A stretch of DNA of 64,000 nucleotides from Thermoguttaceae bacterium (GCA_025060325.1 JANXBW010000024.1:1-64000); one strand, 5' to 3'. Positions 46,838-56,300 are shown, numbered from the stretch's first letter. Translations and numbers: made by a program. Notes: generated from the letters alone by a model not told the origin.

Positions 46838-47320
46838 ATGTCCATCCTGGTCTGTAGTCCCGCTTTCAAGCATGGGGAGAGGATCCCCACCAAGTACACC
46901 GCCGATGGTCAGGACATCTCCCCGCCGATCAACTGGTCCAATCTTCCTAAGGGGACTAAAGAGCTGGTGCTGATCTGCGAGGATCCGGATGCCCCGACGG
47001 CTGAGCCGTGGATTCATTGGATTGTTTACAAAATTCCTGCGGAACTGCCAGGCCTGCCGGAAGGGCTGCCGAGGGAGGCTCGGCTGCGGGAACCACCCGG
47101 GGTACTTCAGGGAAAAAACTCCTGGACCATTGGCCCGAACATTGGTTATCGCGGTCCCGCCCCACCACCCGGCTCGGGGATCCACCGCTACTTTTTCCGG
47201 ATTTATGCCCTGGACAGTAAGCCCGTGATTGAGCCCGGCAAAGACAAAAAGTCCTTGTGGCGGGATATCTCCGGGCATATCATCGGCGAAGGCGAACTGA
47301 TGGGCGTTTACTCTCGTTAG
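46838..47320 (+). CDS. PEBP-family (YbhB/YbcL) protein, cytosolic
   Basis: 160 residues, ATG 46838 about 8 nt after GAGGGAGG. It has no signal peptide: the N-terminus is directly MSILVCSPAFKHGERIPTKY. PEBP motifs are complete: DISPPINWSNLPKGTKEL, ICEDPDAP, WIHWIVYKIP, YRGPAPPPGSGIHRYFF, and a C-terminal helix HIIGEGELMGVY. The sequence is close in layout to the upstream lipoprotein copy, so the pair arose by duplication, with a signal and linker present on one copy only. YbhB-type proteins are single-domain and their biochemical role in bacteria is not settled. Confidence 0.92.
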   Translation: MSILVCSPAFKHGERIPTKYTADGQDISPPINWSNLPKGTKELVLICEDPDAPTAEPWIHWIVYKIPAELPGLPEGLPREARLREPPGVLQGKNSWTIGPNIGYRGPAPPPGSGIHRYFFRIYALDSKPVIEPGKDKKSLWRDISGHIIGEGELMGVYSR

Positions 47321-47798
47321 AAACCCGCGTTTTAAAGTCCCGATGATGTTGTGAGGTGGGGAGAAAAGCCGTTTCCGACTTCGCCCCCAAGCGGGCTAAG
47401 GGGCAGTAGGGCTCCTTCTAAAGGCTACCAAGGCCAGGCTGCCCCTCTTTGGTCGGCCGGTTTGGCGAAACCACGGGGGAGCGACCGCCCGTCTTCAAGG
47501 CTAGCTCGGTATTTTTTCCAGAGCGGGCGCTATCGCACCTGAGCTGGTGCATCGCCCGGAGCGACCGCGGCTAGAAACGAGCTTTTCCGGCTTGGGCGCC
47601 AATGCGCGCGGCGTCCGGCAGATTAAATGCTTTTTTTGAGATAAAAACGGGGGTTTCCTGGGGGATTTCCCAGCCCGAACGGACGGGCCTATCTCGAGGC
47701 AGGAGGGCTGAAAGCCCGGTGGGGAAGAGTTGCTTCACTAGGCATTTTGCCCGGGCGAACTTAACTTAAGACTCCTTCAATTCGGGAAGCAAACACCG
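47321..47798. other. Intergenic region PEBP-DUF434 gene
   Basis: About 480 nt without a supported gene. A weak inverted repeat (CTGGG / CCCAG) occurs near 47660. No T-tailed hairpin was found. Confidence 0.4.
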
Positions 47799-48602
47799 GT
47801 GCCCGATAGTCGCAGTCATCGCGGGCCTCATCCAGAAGACGCCGAGCTTTTTGCCCCATCGCAATGGGAGCGGCTTCGGCAAGCGACGTTTGATCTTTCC
47901 TGGCTTTTGACCCGCGGCTATGTGAACCCTTCCGCGCTTGCCTTGGTGGGGAATCGCTACCGATTAACCGCCCGACAACGTCTGGCCGTGGAACGGGCCG
48001 CTTGCGGCGATCGGGAGCTCCGGGCCCGACTGGATCGCCGGGTGGAACCGGAGGTGGCCCGCGGCCGGCCATTGCTCTTGGACGGCTACAACGTGCTGAC
48101 AACGGTCGAGGCGGCGTTGGGGGGAGGCGTGCTCCTTCTGGCAAGAGATTCGACAGTCCGCGACATGGCCAGCATGCATGGCCATTACCGCAAGGTGGCC
48201 GAGACTCTCCCGGCAATCGAACTTATCGGAAAGGCTTTGGAAGACCTAGGGGTCACAAAGACGACCTGGCTCCTTGACCGACCCGTCTCAAACAGCGGTC
48301 GGCTTAAAAGCCTTATTGAACAGGTTGCCCACACCCACCATTGGGACTGGGAAGTGGAATTATTAAACAGCCCGGACCCTGTCTTGATGGATAGCCCCGA
48401 GATTGTCGCCACGGCTGACAGCATTGTTTTGGACTATTGTCAGCGGTGGCTTAATCTTGGCCGACTAGTCGTAGAAAGGCTTGTGCCGGGGGCAAAGATC
48501 ATCGACCTTGCATGTCCGCCTGAGCCATTCGACCATTGTTTTGGCGGGATGGCTTCTGAAGACAACATCGGCGGGGACAGCTCGGCCGTCCCGCCACCCT
48601 AA
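47799..48602 (+). CDS. DUF434-type protein with possible NYN/PIN-like core
   Basis: 267 residues, GTG start with GGGAAG upstream. The N-terminal 75 residues match the DUF434 pattern (HPEDAELFAPSQWERLRQA, then DLSWLLTRGYVNPSALALVG and LTARQRLAVERA). The following roughly 150 residues correspond to the accompanying uncharacterised domain. Its segment RPLLLDGYNVLTTVEA (Asp95, Asn98), the later WLLDRPVSNSGRLK (Asp160) and ATADSIVLDYCQ (Asp207, Asp212) resemble the acidic active-site strands of NYN/PIN-type ribonucleases. I offer that as inference. A Gly/Pro-rich tail ends the protein. There is no signal peptide. The gene stands alone. Confidence 0.75.
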   Translation: MPDSRSHRGPHPEDAELFAPSQWERLRQATFDLSWLLTRGYVNPSALALVGNRYRLTARQRLAVERAACGDRELRARLDRRVEPEVARGRPLLLDGYNVLTTVEAALGGGVLLLARDSTVRDMASMHGHYRKVAETLPAIELIGKALEDLGVTKTTWLLDRPVSNSGRLKSLIEQVAHTHHWDWEVELLNSPDPVLMDSPEIVATADSIVLDYCQRWLNLGRLVVERLVPGAKIIDLACPPEPFDHCFGGMASEDNIGGDSSAVPPP

Positions 48603-50084
48603 AAGAGGTGGGCACCGCCAAGTTCTTGAAACCATTCACGGCGTTTTTGCCCCGCAGGCACGGATTTAGAAAAAGGTTGGCTGAAAAATAGCTTCGGTGG
48701 CTCGCCCGCCGGGGAGGCCCCTTGCATTTGCACTCGCCCGCGGCACAAGCTGCGCCATCCGATCAAGTAGGAATTGCGCCTTGCTCTAAGATGTTCTTAA
48801 CCGGCTAAAGCTGCAGGTTCTCCTCGCTTTTTCCTTTCCCGACCGGGGCAAAGCCCGCAAAGGTTGGCTGTCGCTCAGAAGTTAGCAAGCTGACACCTTA
48901 CACGCCCCGGGGTAGGCGTTTTGCAGACCGGAAAGATAGCTTGGCGCGCACTTAGACCTCGTGGGGGTGACCGGTTAAATCAATTAGCAAAAAGCGGCCA
49001 TACTCATCCAAAACCGGCGGGCCCGTCCCATGACACAATCACTCCGCGGGGCCCAAACGCCGAGTGCCGGGAAAAGTCCCCCTCCCGGCGAATGCTTTTC
49101 GCCCCAGAACCGCCCATCAGCCACTTAGCCGGCACCAGGAGCCGCTCACAAGCTTGCCGGCCAAAGCGGTGCCGGCGGCTCGTTAATCCTTTCGGTGCCG
49201 GATCTTGGAACGCATGCGGCGTTTTTTCCGGCCCACCTTACGCCGACCTTTGCCTCGTTTCTTTACTCCCACTGCTTCTGCCTCTCCTTCCTCTTCCGCT
49301 GTTTGCACTCTACGTTGTTTGCACTTTGCCTCGCAAACGCCAAGGCTTGTGACCGACCACTGAGCCGCGACCAACTCACTCCGCAGCCTCAGCTCAATCA
49401 CAAGGCCGGCATATAAATTCCCTCCCCGCGGCCCACGAATTTTTGGGATTTCGGTTTGTCCACCACCCAATCCTATTCGGGGGTCATTGCCCCCGGCCTG
49501 AAGGAAGCCAAATTTTGCGAGAATATAGCCGATTCTGGCGTTACTGATCAATCATCCCCCGCTCCCGCCGCTATCCGGTGACCTGGGCTGCTTACTTTGC
49601 CGTCCGCCGACTGACTCGGGGGATCCTTGCCATCGTCGTAACTTGACCGCGTGATAAGACGCAGCATCGGCGGTACCCACTTGTGGGCACTGGGCTTTTT
49701 ATCCCTCTAAAGAGGGGATAGAATGCGCTAAGAACGTGAGGGATTACAACGGCCCGATTATCCCGGCGCATGAAAACGATGGCTAGCCGGAATAGCTTTT
49801 GCGGATTGGCAAGAAAGAGGGCAAATCTTTGCTGTTTTTGAACGTGGCAATTAGTCTCAGAAATTGACAAATCCACGGGTGAATGTGCCGCCTTTCCACC
49901 TTGTTTGGCCAAGTTAACAAGCCTTGACCTAAGAATCGCCGGGCGGTAAATGTCTGCGTGGACCCCGGAGGGTCACCGCCTCTTGTCAAGCCGACGAACC
50001 AGCTTGAGCGGCTAGTCCGGTTCGGTTGGGGGGACCTACCGGTTTCCGGCAGGGATGACTTGCACGCCGTACAGGGGATGGCCT
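48603..50084. other. Long gene-poor region
   Basis: About 1.5 kb. Apart from the minus-strand 29-residue ORF at 49183-49272, nothing convincing is seen. A 9-10 bp hairpin (TATCCCTCT / AGAGGGGATA) lies at 49700-49720 without a T tail on either strand. AGGGGA just before 50085 is the ribosome site of the next gene. Confidence 0.45.
49183..49272 (-). CDS. Very small, very basic protein (29 aa), AURKAIP1/COX24-like
   Basis: I read a GTG at 49272, 11-13 nt after AAGGAG, with a TAA at 49183-49185. The product is 29 residues; it begins MGVKKRGKGRRKVG and ends MRSKIRHRKD. About 17 residues are Lys or Arg. The KK-x-R-x-R-R-M-R pattern resembles the AURKAIP1/COX24 (mS38) group of tiny ribosomal proteins found in many bacteria and mitochondria. 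The reading frame extends upstream with acidic residues that do not fit such a protein, so the short form is preferred. Too short for statistical confidence from one sequence. Confidence 0.45.
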   Translation of the reverse strand: MGVKKRGKGRRKVGRKKRRMRSKIRHRKD

Positions 50085-53000
50085 ATGAGTACACGAACTA
50101 CCCGAGCTAATCGTCGACGTACCTGGCAGAGATTTTGTGCCCGTCGCCGGGGTCGGCTGCAACCGCGGACCTTGCGTATCGAGCACCTTGAAGACCGCCA
50201 CATGTTGTCGCTTGGTTGCTGGCCTATCCCCGCCTGGGGTGATGCCCCGCCCCTTTTTGTTGCCGGTCAAGGCCCATGGGCCGATGCTGGCTATCAACTT
50301 GTGCGCCATGGCGGTAACGGCACCGTGGGACTAAAAGACTCCTCGCTTATCTTCCAGTTTGCCCAAGAGGCGCCATTCCAGGATGGGGTGGTGATTATGT
50401 CAACGCTGGGGAAGCCCGGCGGCACACTGGCGCCACCTGCATCCGATCAGCCGCTTCAGACAATTACTTTCGGGCTCGAATTTGTCGGCGCAAGTGCGGT
50501 CAATCCTCAAGGGTTGGAGCCGGCTCCCACTGTCTTCCACTATCTTGTGGGACCTCCGCAAAACTGGCAGTTGGGCGTACCGAGTTATCGCTCGGCCGTT
50601 TACGATAATCTTTACCCGGGTGTGGACCTTGTCTTGGAAGGCTCACCAGGCGGGGTGTGCTTCCGGCTGATTGTACCTGCCGGGACAGATCCTTCGCAGT
50701 TAGAGTTCCAATGGCAAGGCATAGAAACTATTAGCTTGGACCAAAATGGGCATCTTATCCTGACGCTTCCGGATGCCACGACTGTTCTCTGGCAACCACT
50801 CCCCCGATTTTACCAGCTTGTGGATGACCAGGAGGTGGAGCTAAGCGGGCATTACCAGCTTCTTGACGAAGATTCGTTCACACTTGGCGTCGATTTAATT
50901 CCTTACCCGGAGGTGGCCGTTGTGATAGAGGGCCAGTGGGGCTGGCTCTTCTACCTTCCTTCTGAGCCCGGGGAAGAACCTCCCGAACCTGGCGAGGGAG
51001 AACCCCCTCAAGGAGAACCCGCAGGCCAAACCGGCGAAGTGTTCGCCACCTTCGCGCTCTGCGAAAACTCCGAACCTTCCGAAGATTGGGGAGTCCCAGG
51101 TGACGAACATATTGGCGACGGTGAAGGGGAAATTGGGATCTTTCCGCTATTTGACCCTGAGCGGTGGCACCTTTTCCTGGCCCAGGTAAGCCCGGAAGGA
51201 GTTGTCCGCGGCGGCGCCATCTTCCCCATTGGCGGGTGGATCGCTTATCCGTTCTGGGCCTTTGACCAGGCGGGCAACTTCGTGCTTGTCGGGTCGGTTC
51301 CTTCCGCTGTCAACCCGCCCAGCTTGACGGATGGACAGTGGCTCGATAGGGATGTTTGTGTTGTCAAATTCGACGCGGAGGGCATGCCGCTGTGGTGCGC
51401 GTTTTTGGGCGGTGCTAGTAACGATTGGGGCCACAGTGTAGCAATTGATTCCGACGGAACCATCTACCTAGCCGGATCAACTTGGTCAACGGATTGGGTC
51501 TTTGGTGGTGAAGACACGAGCTGGAACGGAGAGGCCGACGGTTTTGTTGCCAGGCTATCCCCGGAGGGTGTTCCTTCTTGGTCAACATACCTGGGAGGCG
51601 ATGCTTCCGATCACGCTTTGGGCATTACCATTGATCCACAGGGTACTGTGATAGTGACGGGTCAAAGCGCGTCGGCCGGCTGGGTCAATGGCGGAAGTGA
51701 GACGGAACTTCGCGGCCCTAGCGACGCTTTTGTCGCCAAATTCGACCCGAATGGAGCACACGTATGGTCCACCTATTTGGGCGGGGATGGAGATGACCTT
51801 GGCTTCCTAGTCGGCACGGACGCTGAAGGTACAATCTGGGTTCTCGGGGAGACATCCACAACCGATTGGCTTGCCGGAGGAGAGGAGCTTCCCTGGGTGC
51901 AGGATATGGCGGGCATCTTGGCTCAGGCATTTGCCAGCGTGCTCAATGACCCGCCGACCCTCGTCGTCACCCCTGCCGTTGACATCATCCCGGAAGATGC
52001 CAACACTTCCGAAAGGATCCGGCTTGCCGATGTCCTTGTCAGCGATGATGGCCTCGGGACCGTCCGGCTCTCCCTAACCGGTCCTGACGCGGAGCTTATG
52101 GAAATCGAACCGACAGAGGGTATCGGTAGCTTTAGTGCCAGTCTCTATCTTCGGGCAGGCACCCTTCTTGATCCCGTAAACAACCCGATCCTGGAGGTAA
52201 CAATCGAAGCCGATGATCCCGAACTGGGAACTGGGCCGGAAGCTACCCACACGTTGAATATTCCGGTGGCTCACGTCCTCAGCGGTACAAGCGTAAGTGA
52301 CTGGTTCCAATTTCGCTCCGCGCCGGGCGGCTTGTGGAAAGCGATTGTCAACGGTAAGGAAGTAATCTTCGGCCCGGAGGCAGCGGCTGTAGTCTTCCGC
52401 GGTGGTGGCGGCATTGACCGCGCCATTGTGTACGACTCACCCGCAGGGGACGAGATCACTGTAAGTGCCGAGAAAGTCCTAGCTTATTTCCGCGTGGGGA
52501 TGCAACTTCACCTTTACGGATGCGAGCAGGTCGATGTGCAAGCCGGGGCCGCCGGCGAGCCGGACACGCTCGTTCTTCAGCTGTGGTCAAGTGGTTCCAC
52601 TACGCTCGATATTTCGCCTAGCCATGTCACGTGGCGCGGGCCCGGGGCCTTTACCTTCCGCGGGTTTAACTTTGCTGGCATTCGGGCCAATGGGCAGGCA
52701 GCAACCGGTGATGTGGCCCGTTTGTGGATGGCAAGGACCGAGGTCTCTTTGAACGGAAGCCTAGAGTACCTGGAGCTATTGGTAGGCGCGGCGCGACCAT
52801 CGAGCAACAACCAGCCTGATGGTGATGGCCAGATCCGCCAGCCGCTTTCGTACGCTGTGCTGGAAGGTTTTGACCGCGTCAACGTTTTTGCAGGCCCTGG
52901 CATCGACCAAGCGGAAATTTCCGACGGAGGTCCTGGCCAGACCAACGGCTTTGTGTACAGGGCGGCTCGCGGGGAGGCCACCTTCAGCAACTGGCAGCGC

Positions 53001-53900
53001 AAGGTGAGGCTTTACGGGTTTGAGGAGCTGCGGGTGCTAGCCTCCGACCTTGCCGACCGCGCCGCGGTGGTCGGGTCTGGTTCAGGGGAAACATTCACTT
53101 TCCGCGCGGAGGACGGGTACGCAGAATTTGTGACTGACCCGTTCTTCGGCTCCCCCGTATCGATCCGGACGCAGGGATTTGGCACGGTGCTAGCTTTTAG
53201 CAGCGGCCGCGGGCAAAGTTCGGCCCGATTCTTTGATTCCGATCAAACGGCCGACCGCTTCTGGGCTGGTCCCAACTGGGCCGCTTTGCGGGCCGGCGAT
53301 TACTACGCACGAGCATTTACTTTTGACGCCTACGAAGCTTTCTTTACAGGTGGCGGGACGGGGGATGTCGTCACTTTGTACGACAGCCCGCTGACCGGAG
53401 ACCGCCTTGTATCCCACTCTAACCAGGCCGTGTTGACTTTCGGCGCCACGAGCCACAAGTATGTCAGCGTCACGGGCTATCGCTGGCTCAAGAGTTATGC
53501 CTCGGGTGCCCTTTTCGGAGAAGACACGGCCCTCATTGTCCTGCCGGCCGGAAGTAACCAGGAGGTGCGGGCAAGCTTCTGGAATCCTCAAGTCGTGGCC
53601 GAAAATCAGAGCTACTACGTTTACGTGAAGAATTTCCGCCGCATCTCCGTAATCGGAAATGGCGAGGACGATGACACCGCTCGCGTGTGGGACTCGCCAG
53701 GTAATGAGCATGTAAGCGCCGACGGCGCCCTCAACCCAAGTCGAGCGGTGGTTAGCAACCCATCCTTCTTGCTAGAGTTGAACGACCTGGCGGTAGTCCG
53801 AGTCTTCGGGCAAGCAGGCGGCGATAATACAAAGGAAATCCGCAATCCGGAACTCCTCGATTTTGTACTCGAGACCGTCGGCAGTTGGCGGGAAGTGTAA
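50085..53900 (+). CDS. Giant planctomycete surface protein: SBBP propeller plus solenoid repeats
   Basis: 1271 residues from ATG 50085, 8 nt after AGGGGA; an ATG at 50055 is less likely. The N-terminus has the planctomycete export pattern: Arg-rich, then LRIEHLEDRHMLS. Residues about 60-300 resemble the N-terminal domain of SBBP/beta-propeller proteins (PGVDLVLEGSPGGVCFRLIV). A Glu/Pro/Gly-rich linker lies near 295-320. Propeller-type repeats with DGTIYLAGST and WSTYLGGD motifs occupy about 370-600. A cadherin-like segment (IIPEDANTSERIRLADVLVSDDG) follows. At least six degenerate 50-100-residue repeats fill about 775-1240, each with a 'YDSP..D' or 'FDSD..AD' turn and an aromatic strand. It is probably a cell-surface protein. 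No protease sorting motif is recognised at the C-terminus. Confidence 0.8.
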   Translation: MSTRTTRANRRRTWQRFCARRRGRLQPRTLRIEHLEDRHMLSLGCWPIPAWGDAPPLFVAGQGPWADAGYQLVRHGGNGTVGLKDSSLIFQFAQEAPFQDGVVIMSTLGKPGGTLAPPASDQPLQTITFGLEFVGASAVNPQGLEPAPTVFHYLVGPPQNWQLGVPSYRSAVYDNLYPGVDLVLEGSPGGVCFRLIVPAGTDPSQLEFQWQGIETISLDQNGHLILTLPDATTVLWQPLPRFYQLVDDQEVELSGHYQLLDEDSFTLGVDLIPYPEVAVVIEGQWGWLFYLPSEPGEEPPEPGEGEPPQGEPAGQTGEVFATFALCENSEPSEDWGVPGDEHIGDGEGEIGIFPLFDPERWHLFLAQVSPEGVVRGGAIFPIGGWIAYPFWAFDQAGNFVLVGSVPSAVNPPSLTDGQWLDRDVCVVKFDAEGMPLWCAFLGGASNDWGHSVAIDSDGTIYLAGSTWSTDWVFGGEDTSWNGEADGFVARLSPEGVPSWSTYLGGDASDHALGITIDPQGTVIVTGQSASAGWVNGGSETELRGPSDAFVAKFDPNGAHVWSTYLGGDGDDLGFLVGTDAEGTIWVLGETSTTDWLAGGEELPWVQDMAGILAQAFASVLNDPPTLVVTPAVDIIPEDANTSERIRLADVLVSDDGLGTVRLSLTGPDAELMEIEPTEGIGSFSASLYLRAGTLLDPVNNPILEVTIEADDPELGTGPEATHTLNIPVAHVLSGTSVSDWFQFRSAPGGLWKAIVNGKEVIFGPEAAAVVFRGGGGIDRAIVYDSPAGDEITVSAEKVLAYFRVGMQLHLYGCEQVDVQAGAAGEPDTLVLQLWSSGSTTLDISPSHVTWRGPGAFTFRGFNFAGIRANGQAATGDVARLWMARTEVSLNGSLEYLELLVGAARPSSNNQPDGDGQIRQPLSYAVLEGFDRVNVFAGPGIDQAEISDGGPGQTNGFVYRAARGEATFSNWQRKVRLYGFEELRVLASDLADRAAVVGSGSGETFTFRAEDGYAEFVTDPFFGSPVSIRTQGFGTVLAFSSGRGQSSARFFDSDQTADRFWAGPNWAALRAGDYYARAFTFDAYEAFFTGGGTGDVVTLYDSPLTGDRLVSHSNQAVLTFGATSHKYVSVTGYRWLKSYASGALFGEDTALIVLPAGSNQEVRASFWNPQVVAENQSYYVYVKNFRRISVIGNGEDDDTARVWDSPGNEHVSADGALNPSRAVVSNPSFLLELNDLAVVRVFGQAGGDNTKEIRNPELLDFVLETVGSWREV

Positions 53901-54411
53901 AAAGTATTGTGCCGGTAGCTAGGCCGGCCTTGCCCCCTCGACAAATCGCTCCGGGAAGAGTTCGCACAGCCAAAGGTGACGAACGAGGGGAAACTTTGTT
54001 CGACCCGACCACGCTGGCGAAAATCTCAGCCTTTGACAACGGAGCACCCCCTCGGCAAGGCCGGCATGCTGACCGACCCTATCGCAGGACAGAGGATCGG
54101 GCCGTTTCGGCATCTGGGCGGTCCGAGGCTAATCAGAGGAGGCGTGCGCAGCCTGGAAGATAGTCGTTGCCTAAATCCGCCAAAAGCTCTATGACCTTCG
54201 CTAGTCGGCAAGGTCCTGTCTCTCATCGTGCCCCTTGAGCAACTTCCTGGGCGCCTAATATTTCGGCACTTCCCCACGTTGATCGTAAAGTTTTTTGACC
54301 AGCCTGGGCAACCAGCCTACCCAGCCAGCCCATTTGTGACTCATCCAACTAGCTGGCGTTGACAAAATAAGCTAACAATATCAGCGGGCAAAGCAGCGGA
54401 GCTTCTCTGGA
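53901..54411. other. Convergent intergenic region
   Basis: About 510 nt between the surface-protein gene and the CARF-protein gene. No ORF with supporting features and no T-tailed hairpin was found on either strand. Confidence 0.45.
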
Positions 54412-55563
54412 TTAAGACAAATACTGACGATGAAGCCAATCATTGAGCAGGGCGACAACCGCGGCCTCTTCTGATCGAGTGCGCGCCGATGAACGAACAG
54501 CAAATTTTACTGTAAATGTCCCATCCGAATAGATGCCCTCAATTCCCTTGGAGGACAACCGGAAGCGAGTCCGTTGGGGCAGATCCGGATTGTAGTAGAA
54601 AGTTTCGCAGCGAATAACCTGAGGAACTTCCGCGGTCACCCGCTCAAGAAACCGCTGGACCTCTGGGTGTTCACCCCGCCAGCCGGCTTTTTCCAACCGG
54701 GGCTTTTGCTTTTGCTCAGGCGCTACGGCAGGCGGCGTCAGCCGATCCTGAATGAGTTGAAACCTGTGGCGGAAAGTTTCGTGGAAAATTTGCCCCGTCG
54801 GCGACAGTTCCAAATAATCCACGTTGTCGATTGAGACTCGTTCGACAAGACTTTCATATTTTTCGTCCCACTCGTCTTCGTACGTTTTCGCCGGGATGGG
54901 TTCTGGGCTCCGCTCTAAATCGAAAAGCATACCACTGGCTCGCATCCACACTTCCAAATCCAATGCCACCGGCAATGCAGGGAAAGCAATGATTTCGCTG
55001 AAAAGCTCGTGTTTATAATAAACGGGAACGCCGATCGCCTGGCCGAGCACCACGGCAATTGCGATTTGAGCCTTATAACCCCCGGTGGCATTAATCGCGC
55101 AGGTTGCGGGCGAATACTGGCGAATAATTCGGCACAGGTACCGGGCTAAATTCCTCAGGCCCTTCGTGCGGAAGCGCTTCGGATCCTGGTCCTGCAAGTC
55201 GGGGACGCAAATTGTTTCGACCGGGGCATGTCCCCTTGCCTGGAAATATTGACGAAGCACTACCCCGATGCTTTTGCCATCGGGGGTATCCGAATGCAGA
55301 AAAAATAGGCCGCAGTTGGCAGGCACGTACCCCCGCTCGATCATGCTGGCAATCGAGTTGATCTCTGCCCCGCAGGTACGGTCACTTGGTGGCAAGGTCC
55401 CCAGTTCGCGAGCAACGGCCGCCCAATCTTGCTTTTCGTAAGCTTCCGCCAAACCCACCAATTCAGGTCGGATCTTCCCTTCCTGCCGCTCCCTCTTAAG
55501 GGTTTCTAGATTGGGGCGAAAGAGGCTCGTCCCCACCGTGCAAATTAGAATGTTAGGCTGCAT
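54412..55563 (-). CDS. CARF-domain protein (APE2256-type), orphan CRISPR-associated effector
   Basis: 383 residues, ATG start about 5 nt after GGAGAAG. The N-terminal 200 residues are a Rossmann-like CARF domain of the Cas_APE2256/Csm6-related kind: ILICTVGTSLF (residues 5-15), HSDTPDGKSIG (90-100) and INATGGYKAQIAIA (157-170), the ligand loop. Residues 205-275 resemble a winged-helix linker (YLELSPTGQIFHETFRHRF). The last 85 residues are beta-rich and basic (RTRFRLSSKG, FTVKFAVRSSARTRS). I cannot identify them; a RelE-type ribonuclease, as in CARF-RelE proteins, is possible. No HEPN RxxxxH motif is clear. CARF domains bind cyclic oligoadenylates made by type III CRISPR. No cas gene or CRISPR array is in the window, so it is an orphan here. 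Confidence 0.82.
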   Translation of the reverse strand: MQPNILICTVGTSLFRPNLETLKRERQEGKIRPELVGLAEAYEKQDWAAVARELGTLPPSDRTCGAEINSIASMIERGYVPANCGLFFLHSDTPDGKSIGVVLRQYFQARGHAPVETICVPDLQDQDPKRFRTKGLRNLARYLCRIIRQYSPATCAINATGGYKAQIAIAVVLGQAIGVPVYYKHELFSEIIAFPALPVALDLEVWMRASGMLFDLERSPEPIPAKTYEDEWDEKYESLVERVSIDNVDYLELSPTGQIFHETFRHRFQLIQDRLTPPAVAPEQKQKPRLEKAGWRGEHPEVQRFLERVTAEVPQVIRCETFYYNPDLPQRTRFRLSSKGIEGIYSDGTFTVKFAVRSSARTRSEEAAVVALLNDWLHRQYLS

Positions 55564-56243
55564 ACGAACTTCTCCGGGCTATCTAGCGGTTGCGGCCCTC
55601 TATCCCCGAAGTTTTGGCCGTTCGGCAGATGACCTTTGCTGCGCAAAGATTTACGTAGCTGAGCCCATTTTTGCGACTTTTTAGCCCCCGAATTAAGAGA
55701 TCAACAACCCCCTTTGCCGGGCCGAAAAGCCTTGGAACAACTCGAGCCAACAGCTTAGGGAATGGTGCGAACGTCAGCCAAGGCAGTAGGTGGGGAGGAT
55801 TATCCACTTAACTTGACGGCCTACCTAACTTGGGCTCAAACAAATGCGAGATTATACGGCGAGGGTCAGAAATCCGGGAAATCCGGTACGCTTCCGTGAG
55901 GTTCGCAAGTGGAACCGAATTGAAGCAAACTTAATGCGTAGTTTCGCAAAGAGCAAACTGCAAAAGGCGAATGGCGCCGGGAAGTGAGCAAATGGTGTGT
56001 AGTGGGGGCAAAAAGCGAGTTCCGGCTTTGGTGGGCTTGGAGATCTTTAAGCATCTCGGGGAGAGTTCTCCAAAAAGGTCGCTGGCAAACGGGAACCGGG
56101 GATGACAGCCCGAGCTACAGGCGAAATTTTGAGCGGATCGGGGGGTTAAGCGAACTGAAAAACCGTTTAAAGGGGTTACGGAGGGACGACATCACAAGCC
56201 GAGAGCTCGTAAACGGGGGGAAAATCTCCCCGAAGCGATCGCG
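55564..56243. other. Region between the CARF gene and the rRNA terminator
   Basis: About 680 nt upstream of the CARF gene on the minus strand. No ORF is supported. It presumably holds the CARF promoter. I looked for repeat-spacer arrays and found none. Confidence 0.45.
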
Positions 56244-56284
56244 CAAAAAGAAACCCCTTGGGCAAAACCTCTCGGCCCAAGGGG
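56244..56284 (-). terminator. Intrinsic terminator of the 23S-5S operon
   Basis: On the minus strand CCCCTTGGGC and GCCCAAGGGG form a perfect 10-bp stem around an 11-nt loop. The tail is TTTCTTTTT. It lies 16 nt after the 3' end of the 5S gene, as expected for an rRNA operon. Confidence 0.92.
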
Positions 56285-56300
56285 CTGCTGAGTGATTTAG

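Noticed and set aside
48921-49352. 143-codon plus-strand open frame
   Set aside because: Low-complexity ending, no ribosome site, and it overlaps the better supported minus-strand small ORF.
49700-49720. Hairpin TATCCCTCT / AGAGGGGATA as a terminator
   Set aside because: No T tract follows on either strand; the T run lies before it on the plus strand.
54412-56243. Possible CRISPR array near the CARF gene
   Set aside because: No series of equally spaced repeats was found here or elsewhere in the window.
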